A stretch of 64,000 bases of DNA from positions 1-64,000 of the forward strand of contig WAIB01000010.1 of the NCBI GenBank assembly GCA_009873655.1, written 5' to 3'. Shown here piece by piece: positions 16,093-24,696 of the stretch; position 1 is the stretch's first letter, and each line of letters starts with the position of its first letter. Both the position numbers and the translations under genes were made by a program. The notes beneath the pieces were generated by a model. The model did not search any database and had not been told where the DNA came from. It saw nothing but the letters and a program-made list of their open reading frames with translations. This stretch comes from Nitrospinota bacterium. Lineage in GTDB: Bacteria > Nitrospinota > Nitrospinia > Nitrospinales > VA-1.

Positions 16093-18804
16093 ATGAATGA
16101 ACTCTATTCAACCAATCGCAATCTTTCCGAATCCTATCGGAAGAAACTTCAGGAAAAAATTTCCACCCTCGACCAGTCAAAAATATTTTCCGATCAAGAC
16201 GAGATCAACCCGCAAAAATATTATTTGGATTTCAAAGACCGCGCCCTGGATTTTGTTTCCAAAGAAACCGAACATCTCAAAAAGGAATGTCTTAAATCGG
16301 ATAATTCCCATCTTATCCTTCTCAATCAAACCGCACTGGTCGATACCATCGTTAAAGCGGCTTTTGTTTCTGCATTGGGGTTTTTCAATAAACAAAACCA
16401 GCAGAATTTAACTCCGGAAACAGCACCGATCGCCCTTCTTGCCTGCGGAGGCTATGGTCGGGAGGAAATGTATTTTCGGTCCGATGTAGACGTGCAGATT
16501 GTTTCCCAGGGTTCCCTGAACGAAGAGGAAAAAAAGTGGACAGAGGAAATCATCCGTCATTTTGAATATCTTTTTATTTTTCAAAATATTTTCCCGGCCT
16601 CAAGCAATTCCTGGTACACGGATAATGAATCTTTTCAAAAAGAACTGAGCAGGCAAAACATAACCCGGTTTATTGGCCTGCTCGAGAACCGTTTTGTTAC
16701 TGGAAATATTTTTGTCTACAAGGAATTTAAAAGCTCAATAAAAACCTTAAGTCTTTTGCATCAAGATGAAATCACCAAACACTGTTTGAGTCACGGGGGT
16801 TATTATGAAGTTCAAAATACCGTTTTCAAGCAGGAACCTGACATAAAAGAGGAACTGCAGAGATTATACTGGGCTCTCACTTCCGTCAGGATTATTCAAA
16901 AAATAGAAAAGACCAACCAGTTCGAATTATTAAACGACCTGTTCGCCAGAAACCTGATCAGCCCGCTTGCCTATAAAAGCATGCAAAAGGGATTCAACTT
17001 CCTCTCGAAGGTAAGGCTCCTGTTGCACACAATACAACGTGGAGCGCACAGGGATTTAATGAGCTACGAAGTGAGGGAAACCATAGCGCAGTCCATGGGT
17101 TATGACGTGAAGGCGTTTTTTCAGGACTATTTTTTCGAAGCCGTTTATCCACTTAAAAGATTCAGCCGCAACCTTTATTCCGAAAGCCTGGCCTCAGACA
17201 CCAAGAAACAAAAGAATCTTTCAGAATATTTTTCGTTAAATACCCAGAACCAGATTTATTTTGAAAAGGAACCGGAGTTTTTATTTTCAAAAAACCCTCA
17301 CTGGTTTTTTAAAGTTTTCATATGGGTCGCAGAAAGAAATTACAACCTTTCCTATGAAGTAACCCGGGCCATTGAGCAACATGTCGATCAAGCCTATCCT
17401 ATTTTTTCAGACGACAGTTCTCAGCTAGATATTCAAAATTGCTTTCATCGTATTATCCGAGGCAAGTATTTTTCAAAAGCCCTTCGCCTGTTGCATGAAT
17501 TTGAGATTCTGGAAAACTTTTTGATTCCAGAGTTTAAAAACCTCCGCGGACTGCTACAAGACATCTACGTCCACAAATTTCCTACCGATATTCACATCCT
17601 TTCCGCTTTGGATGCTTTGAATGAATTGGAGTTCAGAAAAACAGCAGACCCTTTCCTTGCCGAGCTTTACCATTCCCAGAGAGATAAAACCGCTCTCAAG
17701 CTTGCTGTTTTGCTTCATGATATCGGTAAGGGAGTCAAGGTGGGTGAACAAAATGAAGAACTGGTTGGAGCCCGATTGATTCCTAAAATCCTTAGAAACC
17801 TGGGTTATGGCAATAAACCGAAAAGGATAGATGATGTGGCTTTTCTCGTTGAGAAACATCTAACTCTTTACGACTTGATGTTACTCGACCCGGAGGCAGA
17901 TGACACCTATGACATGGTTTTGGATCTGGTCGACCATGATAAGGAAAGGCTTAAAATGCTGGTTCTGCTCACCCATGCAGATCGGGGTGGAACAAAAATG
18001 GATATGTCCCGCACCCAGATCGATCAACTGAAACTTTTTTATCAGTACACCCTGCATCATAAAAGGCGTGAAAGCGTTCCAAACGCATTAAAGCTTGAAT
18101 TTTTAAAAATGGTGCGTCTGCCTCGCGAGTTACAATCGCAACTGGAATTTTATTACAAATTCAGCCAGTCAAAAAAACCCTTCATGGCTGAAATGCTGTT
18201 CAATCCGGGACAACCTTCTGACTTGATTGTATGTACCCACGATACGCAGGGATTTCTACATAAAGTGTCTGCGGTACTGGCCTTCAATCAATTGGATATT
18301 GTACAAGCCAATATTCAAACCATGAAAGACAAGGTATTCGATGTATTCAAAGTGATCAATACTTCAGGCGAACCTATCGACTATGGTGATTTCTTTTTTA
18401 TTCAAGAACGAATCCAGGAAGACCTGCATCGAATATTTATTGAAAAACAACCCCTTCCGGCTATTTTTGCCGGTAGGAAATTCGGACATAAAATTGAGGG
18501 AACCCGTTTTCAAAATGTTAAACTGAAGATGAAAACAATCGGACGCTCCGTAAAGCTTGCGACTCATAATCTGCCGGGAACATTTATGATGGAGGCAAAA
18601 GTATTTTCTGATGCCAATATGGAGTGCCAGAAAGCCGTACTACATACACATCAGGGAACCGCCTCCAATGTATTTTATTTGCGCCCAAATGATGTGGCTG
18701 AAATAATGAACCATCAGGACCATTTCATCAAAACATTTACCAGGGCTTTAACACCCTTGATCAATGGGGAATCTGTCTTTTTACATGAAGAGATAAAAAA
18801 TTAA
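16093..18804 (+). CDS. glnD: [Protein-PII] uridylyltransferase/uridylyl-removing enzyme
   Basis: GlnD senses glutamine and modifies the PII signal protein to set nitrogen metabolism. The 903-residue length is normal. Domains in order: nucleotidyltransferase with LLACGGYGREEMYFRSDVD (residues about 116-133), a GlnD linker, an HD phosphohydrolase domain with LLHDIGKG near residue 540, and two C-terminal ACT domains (THDTQGFLHKVSAVLAFN; ATHNLPGTFMMEAKVF), the second somewhat diverged. Both catalytic sites keep their metal ligands. No PII gene (glnB/glnK) or glutamine synthetase lies in the window. A TPR protein gene follows after 16 bases and is probably co-transcribed. Confidence 0.93.
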   Translation: MNELYSTNRNLSESYRKKLQEKISTLDQSKIFSDQDEINPQKYYLDFKDRALDFVSKETEHLKKECLKSDNSHLILLNQTALVDTIVKAAFVSALGFFNKQNQQNLTPETAPIALLACGGYGREEMYFRSDVDVQIVSQGSLNEEEKKWTEEIIRHFEYLFIFQNIFPASSNSWYTDNESFQKELSRQNITRFIGLLENRFVTGNIFVYKEFKSSIKTLSLLHQDEITKHCLSHGGYYEVQNTVFKQEPDIKEELQRLYWALTSVRIIQKIEKTNQFELLNDLFARNLISPLAYKSMQKGFNFLSKVRLLLHTIQRGAHRDLMSYEVRETIAQSMGYDVKAFFQDYFFEAVYPLKRFSRNLYSESLASDTKKQKNLSEYFSLNTQNQIYFEKEPEFLFSKNPHWFFKVFIWVAERNYNLSYEVTRAIEQHVDQAYPIFSDDSSQLDIQNCFHRIIRGKYFSKALRLLHEFEILENFLIPEFKNLRGLLQDIYVHKFPTDIHILSALDALNELEFRKTADPFLAELYHSQRDKTALKLAVLLHDIGKGVKVGEQNEELVGARLIPKILRNLGYGNKPKRIDDVAFLVEKHLTLYDLMLLDPEADDTYDMVLDLVDHDKERLKMLVLLTHADRGGTKMDMSRTQIDQLKLFYQYTLHHKRRESVPNALKLEFLKMVRLPRELQSQLEFYYKFSQSKKPFMAEMLFNPGQPSDLIVCTHDTQGFLHKVSAVLAFNQLDIVQANIQTMKDKVFDVFKVINTSGEPIDYGDFFFIQERIQEDLHRIFIEKQPLPAIFAGRKFGHKIEGTRFQNVKLKMKTIGRSVKLATHNLPGTFMMEAKVFSDANMECQKAVLHTHQGTASNVFYLRPNDVAEIMNHQDHFIKTFTRALTPLINGESVFLHEEIKN

Positions 18805-18820
18805 TTGGCGTTTTTTAATT

Positions 18821-19492
18821 ATGAACCGGAAACAACAACCGACATTTTCCCCATTGCTGATTTTATCTGCAATCATCACTCTGGCATTGGCTCCTTTTTC
18901 AAACGCGGATGCTGCCTCTCTCAAAGAAGCCATTGAACTCGACAGGGACGGCTTTTATGAGGAAGCTATTGAGCAATGGGAAAAATTACAATTGGATTCG
19001 CCTGAAAATATCAGGCTCTTGGCCGGACTGAAAATTTCGGGCACCCACGCCAAACTGGGTAACCTGGCCCGTGCGGAAGAAGTTTCCAAAGCCCTGACCC
19101 TGAGCCACCCCCAGCGATACGAATCCTGGTTCAGTTATGCCAACGCTTCCGGGGCCCTTAAAAAATATTCTCAGGCTGTAACCGCATTCAAAAAAAGCAT
19201 TGAGCTCAACCCGGAAGAAGCATTGGGAAAGGTGGGACTGGCATTCGTTTTTTTTGGAAATGAAAAACCCGACCTCGCCGTGGAGGAATTAAAAGGGGCC
19301 ATGAAAATTTTCAAGGCCAACAAAAATATCTCCTGGTATCGGGATTGCCGCCTGGCAATAAGACAGATTAAAGATTTCGCCCGATTTCCCCCCAAATTTG
19401 CCAATCTTTGGCTGGAAAAAAATCTTAAGCGAATCCAGGATACCTTTGAAAACTCCGTTCTTGATTTTGAAAGCATTCTGGAAACCAGGTAA
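18821..19492 (+). CDS. Exported TPR-repeat protein
   Basis: A signal peptide with likely cleavage after ADA (LTLALAPFSNADA) leads into a periplasmic protein of about 190 residues made of TPR-like helical pairs: YEEAIEQWEKLQLDSPENIR, LGNLARAEEVSKALTLSHP, YSQAVTAFKKSIELNPEEAL, KPDLAVEELKGAMKIFKAN. It follows glnD by 16 bases on the same strand, but location and domain type give no reason to link it to nitrogen control. The TPRs would bind a partner protein; none is identifiable. The gene is followed by 500 non-coding bases with a strong terminator at 19685. Confidence 0.72.
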   Translation: MNRKQQPTFSPLLILSAIITLALAPFSNADAASLKEAIELDRDGFYEEAIEQWEKLQLDSPENIRLLAGLKISGTHAKLGNLARAEEVSKALTLSHPQRYESWFSYANASGALKKYSQAVTAFKKSIELNPEEALGKVGLAFVFFGNEKPDLAVEELKGAMKIFKANKNISWYRDCRLAIRQIKDFARFPPKFANLWLEKNLKRIQDTFENSVLDFESILETR

Positions 19493-19600
19493 GCCCCCCC
19501 AAAAATACCAAAATGAAACCCGGTGGGGTTTCCAGTCTCCCAAATATTATTAAAAATTTTTAATTCAAGGTTAATATTGTTTTAATTTTGTTCCTATAGA

Positions 19601-19719
19601 ATCGACACAGTACTTTTTCTCCTCCTTTCTGGGGGTACGGATTTGGTTCCAAGGCCAGGTTCTACCCCCATATCCTCCACATTTGGGGAACAGACAGCGT
19701 CTGTTCCCCTTTTGTTTTT
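19601..19719 (+). ncRNA. Candidate structured small RNA or long 3' UTR
   Basis: A C/T-rich single-stranded stretch is followed by a GGGGGTA/TACCCCC stem (19631-19637 with 19663-19669), then a perfect terminator hairpin. A TATAGA just upstream (about 19597) could be a -10 element, but no good -35 is visible. It does not carry the conserved motifs I know for 4.5S RNA or tmRNA. It may be a stand-alone RNA or the 3' end of the glnD transcript. Confidence 0.3.
19685..19719 (+). terminator. Strong rho-independent terminator
   Basis: An 11-bp perfect stem (GGGGAACAGAC / GTCTGTTCCCC) with loop AGC is followed by TTTTGTTTTT. It lies 192 bases after the nearest stop codon, unusually far, which is why a separate transcript is suspected. 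Confidence 0.88.
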
Positions 19720-19991
19720 ATAGAATTCCCCAATCCACCCATTAAAAAATAAATCTTTATTAATTAACTAGTTAAGGATCCAGACCGGGGGGAAACTGAA
19801 TAAAACACAACGAAACAAAGGTTTATATTTCAGGCCATTTAAGATACAATCTGGATTCCGTTGAAATGGAAACAAAAAATTAATTTAAATTATTTGCCTC
19901 CGGGGATTTTTAAAATTGCCCTGACAGGCAAAAATCGGGATTTCGCGCCGGCATCCCTTTCCAAAGAAAGGTGCAGGGTAGAAAGATAAAT

Positions 19992-20573
19992 ATGGGAAAA
20001 AAATCAAAATACAATCTGGTTTGGATGGATTGTGAAATGACCGGGCTTGATGTTGAAAAAGAGGTCCTCATAGAAATTGCCACCCTGATTACAGACAGCG
20101 AATTGAATGTATTGGAAGAAGGACCCTGCATCGCCATCCACCAGAGAAACGAAATCCTCGAGAAAATGGATGAATGGAATACCAAACATCACAATGCATC
20201 CGGCCTGGTGAAAAGAGTCCAGGAATCATTGATCAGTGAAGCGGAAGCAGAGAAAAAAACCCTGGCTTTTATTAAAAAATATTGTCCAAAGGGAACCTCC
20301 CCCTTATGCGGAAATTCCATACATCAAGACCGTAAATTTCTCCAAAAATATATGCCGGAAATGCATGATTATTTTCATTACCGGAGCATTGATGTAACTT
20401 CAATAAAAGAGTTGGTAAACAGGTGGTATCCCACCGGACCCAAATTCCCCAAAAAAAGTCAGGAACATGTGGCATTGATAGATATCCGGGAATCTTTACA
20501 GGAGTTGATTTTTTATCGGGAAAATTATTTTATTCCTCAGGAAGCCGGTGTTCCGGAATCCACTCCCATTTAA
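19992..20573 (+). CDS. orn: Oligoribonuclease
   Basis: Orn degrades two-to-five-nucleotide RNA and pGpG, the product of cyclic-di-GMP breakdown. It is a DEDDh 3'-5' exonuclease. Exo I is visible in LVWMDCEMTGLD, exo II around GNSIHQDRKFLQKYMPE, and the His/Asp of exo III in EHVALIDIRESLQEL. ATG 19992 gives 193 residues, near the usual 180; the frame opens earlier at a GTG (19971) that would add seven residues and lacks support. A small secreted-type protein follows 8 bases after the stop. The HD-GYP protein elsewhere in the window would supply pGpG, linking the two biochemically though not by operon. Confidence 0.93.
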   Translation: MGKKSKYNLVWMDCEMTGLDVEKEVLIEIATLITDSELNVLEEGPCIAIHQRNEILEKMDEWNTKHHNASGLVKRVQESLISEAEAEKKTLAFIKKYCPKGTSPLCGNSIHQDRKFLQKYMPEMHDYFHYRSIDVTSIKELVNRWYPTGPKFPKKSQEHVALIDIRESLQELIFYRENYFIPQEAGVPESTPI

Positions 20574-20581
20574 TTTCAAAC

Positions 20582-20851
20582 ATGAATAAAGGCGCAATTA
20601 TAACAATCGGATTTTTGCTATTGGTTGCAAGCGTTTCCATAGACCTGCTTTGGACGGGGAACAAATACCAGTGCGAAATCTGCGTAAAATACAAAGATCA
20701 AATTGTCTGTCAAAAAGTGAAAGGGATGGAAAAAAAGGATACCATCATGACAGGCATCAGCACCGCTTGCGGAGCGGTGGCAAACGGCATGACCGAATCT
20801 ATCGAATGCCAGGCCCAACCTCTTGAAAAAATGGTCTGCGAGGACATCTAG
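20582..20851 (+). CDS. Small exported or membrane-anchored cysteine-rich protein
   Basis: This 89-residue product starts 8 bases after orn. It has an N-terminal hydrophobic helix (IITIGFLLLVASVSIDLLW) and then a small domain with paired cysteines (YQCEICVKYKDQIVCQ, STACGAVANGM, SIECQAQP, MVCEDI). The cysteine pattern suggests disulfides outside the cytoplasm rather than metal binding. A longer frame from 20423 overlaps orn and is not needed. I do not recognise a named family. The position suggests co-transcription with orn. Confidence 0.65.
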   Translation: MNKGAIITIGFLLLVASVSIDLLWTGNKYQCEICVKYKDQIVCQKVKGMEKKDTIMTGISTACGAVANGMTESIECQAQPLEKMVCEDI

Positions 20852-20909
20852 CCCCACTAGCGTGGGGAGGCAACGAGCCCCTTGAACAATTTACAGCTTT
20901 TGAAAATCA

Positions 20910-21018
20910 CCCTCACCCAAATCTTCCAGGAAGCTTTAAGTCCCTTCTCCCCTGGAGGGCGTTAAATTTTACCTTTGGCTTCGTGCCCCGCAGGGGTAAG
21001 AAGGCCGGGATGAGGGGG
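20910..21018. repeat. Imperfect palindromic repeat element of about 110 bp
   Basis: The left arm runs from CCCTCACCC through CTTCTCCCCTGGAGGGC. The right arm runs from GCCCCGCAGGGG through GGCCGGGATGAGGGG and is largely its reverse complement. The design resembles the CCCTCACCC...GGGTGAGGG palindromic elements scattered between genes in many bacterial genomes. It lies between convergent genes, so it could also serve as a two-way transcription end. Confidence 0.6.
20978..20998 (-). repeat. Dispersed 21-bp palindromic motif, copy 2
   Basis: The minus strand reads TACCCCT-GCGGGGCA-CGAAGC, identical to copy 1 except for one base. It forms part of the right arm of the larger palindrome at 20910-21018. 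Confidence 0.6.
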
Positions 21019-21066
21019 TATGCAGTTGAACCCATTCTTTACTTATGGATTCATAAAATTTCCGCG

Positions 21067-21777
21067 CTATTCGGCGCAAATGAGGTCGTAGACCTGCTGG
21101 TATTTTTCTTCAACCCTTCCCAGGTCAAAACGAAAACGGTCTTTGTCCATTTTTTCGTTGGTTTCCCAATCCCATAACCGGCATCCATCGGGACTGATTT
21201 CATCACCCAGGAGCACTTCGCCTTTATGTCGGCCGAACTCCAGCTTGAAATCGACCAGTCTTATTTTTCGTTCCTTAAAAAACTCCACCATCAGTTTATT
21301 GACCCTGAGTCCTGCCGACTTCAAAATCTCAACCTCTTCTTTGGTGGCCCAGCCGAAAACGTCAACATGACATTCGTTGATCATGGGATCGCCTAAAGGA
21401 TCACTTTTGTAAAAGAACTCCATAACGGGTTGCTCATCAAAAATCCTTCCTTCTTCGATGCCCAACCGCTTGCACAAACCTCCTGCTGCGACATTTCTAA
21501 GTACCACTTCTACGGGAATTATCTCGAGGTTTTTTACCAGCATTTCCCTGTCATTGAGGGATTTTACAAAATGTGTTTTCACCCCGTTTTCTTCCAGGTA
21601 TTCAAATATACGACTGGATATATGGTTGTTCATCACCCCTTTATCGACGATCGTCCCCTTTTTTTTCCCATTAAATGCGCTCGCATCGTCCTTAAAATAC
21701 TGAATCAACAAATCCGGGTCAGAGGTTTTGTGCAAAATTTTTGCCTTGCCTTCATAAATCTTTTCTAGTTTTTCCAT
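21067..21777 (-). CDS. purC: Phosphoribosylaminoimidazole-succinocarboxamide (SAICAR) synthase
   Basis: PurC joins aspartate to CAIR using ATP in purine synthesis. The 236-residue length is typical of the bacterial monofunctional enzyme. Conserved blocks are LEKIYEGKAKILHKT, FKDDASAFNGKK, PVEVVLRNVAAGGLCKRLG, LVDFKLEFGR and LGDEISPDGCRLWD. It starts 10 bases downstream of purB on the same strand, so the two steps that add and then remove the aspartate carbon skeleton are encoded together. The gene ends facing the small cysteine-rich protein gene, with a palindromic element between. Confidence 0.96.
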   Translation of the reverse strand: MEKLEKIYEGKAKILHKTSDPDLLIQYFKDDASAFNGKKKGTIVDKGVMNNHISSRIFEYLEENGVKTHFVKSLNDREMLVKNLEIIPVEVVLRNVAAGGLCKRLGIEEGRIFDEQPVMEFFYKSDPLGDPMINECHVDVFGWATKEEVEILKSAGLRVNKLMVEFFKERKIRLVDFKLEFGRHKGEVLLGDEISPDGCRLWDWETNEKMDKDRFRFDLGRVEEKYQQVYDLICAE

Positions 21778-21787
21778 AACAATCTCT

Positions 21788-23083
21788 TTAACTTTTAAAG
21801 ATCCGGTTAAAAATGATATTTATATTTTTGAATTGAGCTTTCAAGTTAAATATCTTATCGATCTCCTGCTCAGTCATTAATTCGCGGATTTTTTTATCTT
21901 TTTTAAGCAGCTTTAAAAAATTTGTTCCTTTGGTCCAGGATTGCATCGCATTTTTCTGAACCAGCCGGTAAGCTTCTTCGCGGGTGATGCCTTTATCGAC
22001 CAATGACAGTAATACACTTTGGGAAAAAATCAGGCCTTCTGTCTTTTCCAGATTGCGCATCATGTTTTCCGGATAAACAATCAAACGCTCCATCATTGTT
22101 GTCATTTTCCTTAACATATAATGGATGAGAATGGTACTGTCGGGCCCAATTACCCTTTCCACTGAAGAGTGGCTGATATCCCTTTCGTGCCAGAGCGGCA
22201 TGTTTTCAAGGGCCGCAAACGCATTTGCCCGGACGATTCGCGCCAGGCCGCACATTTGTTCCGACACCACGGGATTTCTTTTATGAGGCATGGCAGAAGA
22301 CCCTTTTTGTCCACTCGAAAAAAATTCTTCCGCCTCCAGAACTTCGGTTCTTTGAAGATGCCGGATTTCCGTCGCGATTTTATCAATGGTACCGGCAACA
22401 ATCGCCAAAGTGGTAAAAAATTCTGCGTGCCGGTCTCGTTGAATAATCTGTGTCGAAACCGGTGCTGGTTTTAATCCCAGCTTGGAACACACATATTTTT
22501 CCACCTCCGGGTGTATGCAGGCAAATGTTCCAACCGCACCTGAGATTTGACCGTAGGAAATACTTTGCCGGGCGCGCTTCACTCTCTCAATGTTGCGTCC
22601 TACTTCTTCATACCAGTTTGCCACCTTCAGCCCAAAAGTAAGAGGCTCGGCATGGATTCCATGAGAACGGCCCATGGTCGGGGTCATTTTATGTTTCAAA
22701 GCCTGGGTTTTCAAAGCTCCCTGAAAAGCCTTTAGTTCCTTTAAAATAAGAGTGGAAGCCTGCTTCAACTGGACTGCCAATGCCGTGTCGAGCACATCCG
22801 AAGAAGTCATACCCAGGTGCATATAGCGGGCCGAGTCTCCCACGTATTCCGCAACGCATGTGAGAAAAGCGATGACGTCATGCTTGACTTCCCTTTCAAT
22901 TTCATCAATACGCTCTACCTTGAAATCAGATTTTTCCTGAATATCTTTTAAAGCGGATTTGGGAATTTCCCCGCGCTTCGCCAATGCTTCACACGCAAGA
23001 ATTTCAATTTTCAACCAGATTTTAAATTTGTTCTGCGGCTCCCAGATGGAAGCCATTTCGGGAAGTGTGTAACGTGGAATCAA
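21788..23083 (-). CDS. purB: Adenylosuccinate lyase
   Basis: PurB releases fumarate from SAICAR and from adenylosuccinate. The fumarase/aspartase-fold signature loop is GSSAMPHKRNPVVSEQM; TSSDVLDTALAVQLK and the His-bearing MGRSHGIHAEP are also present. The frame stays open 30 codons further upstream, but that extension is hydrophobic and unlike the family. The TTG at 23083 (reading MIPRYTLPEM) gives 431 residues, the same as Bacillus PurB. A GGGG lies about nine bases before it. A sigma70-like promoter sits at 23161-23189. purC follows after 10 bases. Confidence 0.94.
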   Translation of the reverse strand: MIPRYTLPEMASIWEPQNKFKIWLKIEILACEALAKRGEIPKSALKDIQEKSDFKVERIDEIEREVKHDVIAFLTCVAEYVGDSARYMHLGMTSSDVLDTALAVQLKQASTLILKELKAFQGALKTQALKHKMTPTMGRSHGIHAEPLTFGLKVANWYEEVGRNIERVKRARQSISYGQISGAVGTFACIHPEVEKYVCSKLGLKPAPVSTQIIQRDRHAEFFTTLAIVAGTIDKIATEIRHLQRTEVLEAEEFFSSGQKGSSAMPHKRNPVVSEQMCGLARIVRANAFAALENMPLWHERDISHSSVERVIGPDSTILIHYMLRKMTTMMERLIVYPENMMRNLEKTEGLIFSQSVLLSLVDKGITREEAYRLVQKNAMQSWTKGTNFLKLLKKDKKIRELMTEQEIDKIFNLKAQFKNINIIFNRIFKS

Positions 23084-23160
23084 AATAAAATACCCCAAAA
23101 AAGGAAATAATCCCGAAAAGACGAAGGGAAAATTCATTAATATGATATAAATGCCCGAAT

Positions 23161-23189
23161 ATATTAAACACAAATTTCTGGTAAATCAA
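23161..23189 (-). promoter_or_regulatory. Candidate sigma70 promoter of purB-purC
   Basis: On the minus strand TTGATT and TAATAT are separated by 17 bases. The predicted leader of about 70 bases before the TTG start leaves room for regulation, but I see no purine riboswitch core. Confidence 0.5.
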
Positions 23190-23192
23190 TAA

Positions 23193-23681
23193 ATGAACAC
23201 AACATTACATGTTTGCTTTGTATGTCATGGAAATATTTGCCGTTCCCCGCTTGCGCAGGGGGTAATGGAAACACTGGTAAAACAAGAGGGAATGGAAAAA
23301 TCCATCCTGGTCAGTTCGGCAGGGGTCAGCGGATGGCATGTTGGCGAACCGCCTGACAACCGGATGCAGGCGACCGCCCAAAAACACGGGGTGACACTCA
23401 ACAGCCGGGCACGTCATTTTCAAGCACACGATTTTAAACAAATTGACCTGGTTTTAGCCATGGACCATAGCAATCACGAAACTCTAAGGGCGATGCGGCC
23501 ATTGACGGAAACACGAGACAAACTTTATTTGTTCCGAAAATTTGATCCCAATAATAAAGGCGACCTGGAAGTCCCCGATCCTTATTATGGCGATGGGAGA
23601 GGATTCGAACTTGTTTTTGAAATGGTTGAAAGAACCTGCCCGAAAATTCTGGATCATTTAAAAACAATGCTCCAGATATGA
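23193..23681 (+). CDS. Low-molecular-weight protein-tyrosine-phosphatase family
   Basis: This 162-residue cytoplasmic phosphatase has the P-loop CHGNICRSP at residues 11-19 (Cys11 nucleophile, Arg17) and the general acid in VPDPYYGDG near residue 130. Family members remove phosphate from tyrosine. Some bacterial ones beside fructosamine kinases instead hydrolyse ribulosamine 5-phosphate or erythrulosamine 4-phosphate. Here the stop overlaps the start of a fructosamine-kinase-type gene by four bases, so I favour a role in protein deglycation over tyrosine signalling. No tyrosine kinase or capsule genes are nearby. It is divergent from purB. Confidence 0.88.
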   Translation: MNTTLHVCFVCHGNICRSPLAQGVMETLVKQEGMEKSILVSSAGVSGWHVGEPPDNRMQATAQKHGVTLNSRARHFQAHDFKQIDLVLAMDHSNHETLRAMRPLTETRDKLYLFRKFDPNNKGDLEVPDPYYGDGRGFELVFEMVERTCPKILDHLKTMLQI

Positions 23682-24550
23682 AAGATGAAATCAACAAATT
23701 ACTGGAACCCCTGCTGGGAGCCACCGTAAAATCCACTTACTCAACGGGAGGGGGAAGCATCAATCAAACACAGGTACTGGAATTAACCAATGGGGAACGG
23801 GTTTTCATGAAGCATAATTCGAATCCCCCTACCGATTTTTTTTTAGCTGAAGTAAAGGGCCTTCGCCTTCTCGCACAGGCTGAGAACGGACCGAGAATTC
23901 CCAAACCCATTGCTCTTCAATCCGGCTCACGTCCCACTTTCCTTATAATGGAGTACCTCGAAAATTCCAGCGAAAGCAAAAATTTTTCTGACCGGCTTGC
24001 CCGGGCTCTCGCCGAACTCCACCGAATAAGTCAGGATCATTTTGGACTGGACCATGATAATTTTATAGGCAGCACCCCGCAAAAGAATGACCTCGAAAAG
24101 GATGGAATCGTTTTTTTTCGAGACCAGAGAATTGAGTTTCAGAGGCAACTCGCTCGAAAGGCGGGCCTTCTGCCTGCTGCCATCGACAAAAAAATCGATT
24201 CACTTTGTGAGAATTTAAACCGGTATATGGATACCACTGGAGAAAAACCCGCACTGATGCATGGAGACCTTTGGTCCGGAAATTATTTCCCAGACTCAAA
24301 AGGGAACCCCTGCATATTTGATCCTGCGGTGTATTATGGGTTGCGCGAGGCAGATATAGCGATGACAGAACTTTTTGGCAGGTTACCGCAAAGGTTTTAC
24401 GATGCGTACCATGAAGCTTTTCCCATGAATCCCGGTTACCCGGAAAGAAAAGACTTGTACAATCTCTACCATTTATTGAACCACCTGAACCTCTTTGGCG
24501 GTTCTTATTTGTCTTCCGTGCAACAAGCGGTCAACCGGTATGCCCACTAG
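23678..24550 (+). CDS. Fructosamine/ketosamine-3-kinase family protein
   Basis: These kinases phosphorylate sugar adducts on protein amines so that they fall off, repairing glycation. The 290-residue protein has the aminoglycoside-phosphotransferase fold: nucleotide loop STGGGSINQTQ, Lys in VFMKHNS, catalytic loop LMHGDLWSGNYF (about residues 193-204), metal-binding FDPAVYYG and READIAM. Length and motifs match the bacterial YniA/ribulosamine kinase group. It overlaps the phosphatase gene by four bases, implying translational coupling. A dispersed GC-rich motif begins directly after the stop. Confidence 0.9.
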   Translation: MKDEINKLLEPLLGATVKSTYSTGGGSINQTQVLELTNGERVFMKHNSNPPTDFFLAEVKGLRLLAQAENGPRIPKPIALQSGSRPTFLIMEYLENSSESKNFSDRLARALAELHRISQDHFGLDHDNFIGSTPQKNDLEKDGIVFFRDQRIEFQRQLARKAGLLPAAIDKKIDSLCENLNRYMDTTGEKPALMHGDLWSGNYFPDSKGNPCIFDPAVYYGLREADIAMTELFGRLPQRFYDAYHEAFPMNPGYPERKDLYNLYHLLNHLNLFGGSYLSSVQQAVNRYAH

Positions 24551-24571
24551 TACCCCTACGGGGCATGAAGG
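24551..24571 (+). repeat. Dispersed 21-bp palindromic motif, copy 3
   Basis: It reads TACCCCT-ACGGGGCA-TGAAGG, two transitions away from the GC core of copies 1 and 2. It starts immediately after the kinase stop codon and might act as part of the transcript end. Confidence 0.55.
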
Positions 24572-24696
24572 CTAAGGAAGCCTACAACACGTGGGTGGCA
24601 GAAAGGCCACGGATAATAAATTTTTGGGAATTTTAAGAGGCAAAACAATGTTGTCGGTCTATTTGGGTATCGACCTGCTGGCCCTGCGCCTGGCAG

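Larger units (their letters stand above)
19493..19991. other. Non-coding region with hairpins and a terminator
   Basis: No reading frame is convincing here. It holds a short GAAACCC/GGGTTTC hairpin just after the TPR gene, a possible small RNA (19601-19719) ending in a strong terminator, and AT-rich DNA up to the oligoribonuclease start. Confidence 0.5.

Noticed and set aside
19960-19991. GTG 19971 as start of orn and AGATAAA at 19983 as another operator
   Set aside because: The GTG adds non-conserved residues. The AGATAAA has no TTTATCT partner at the right distance.
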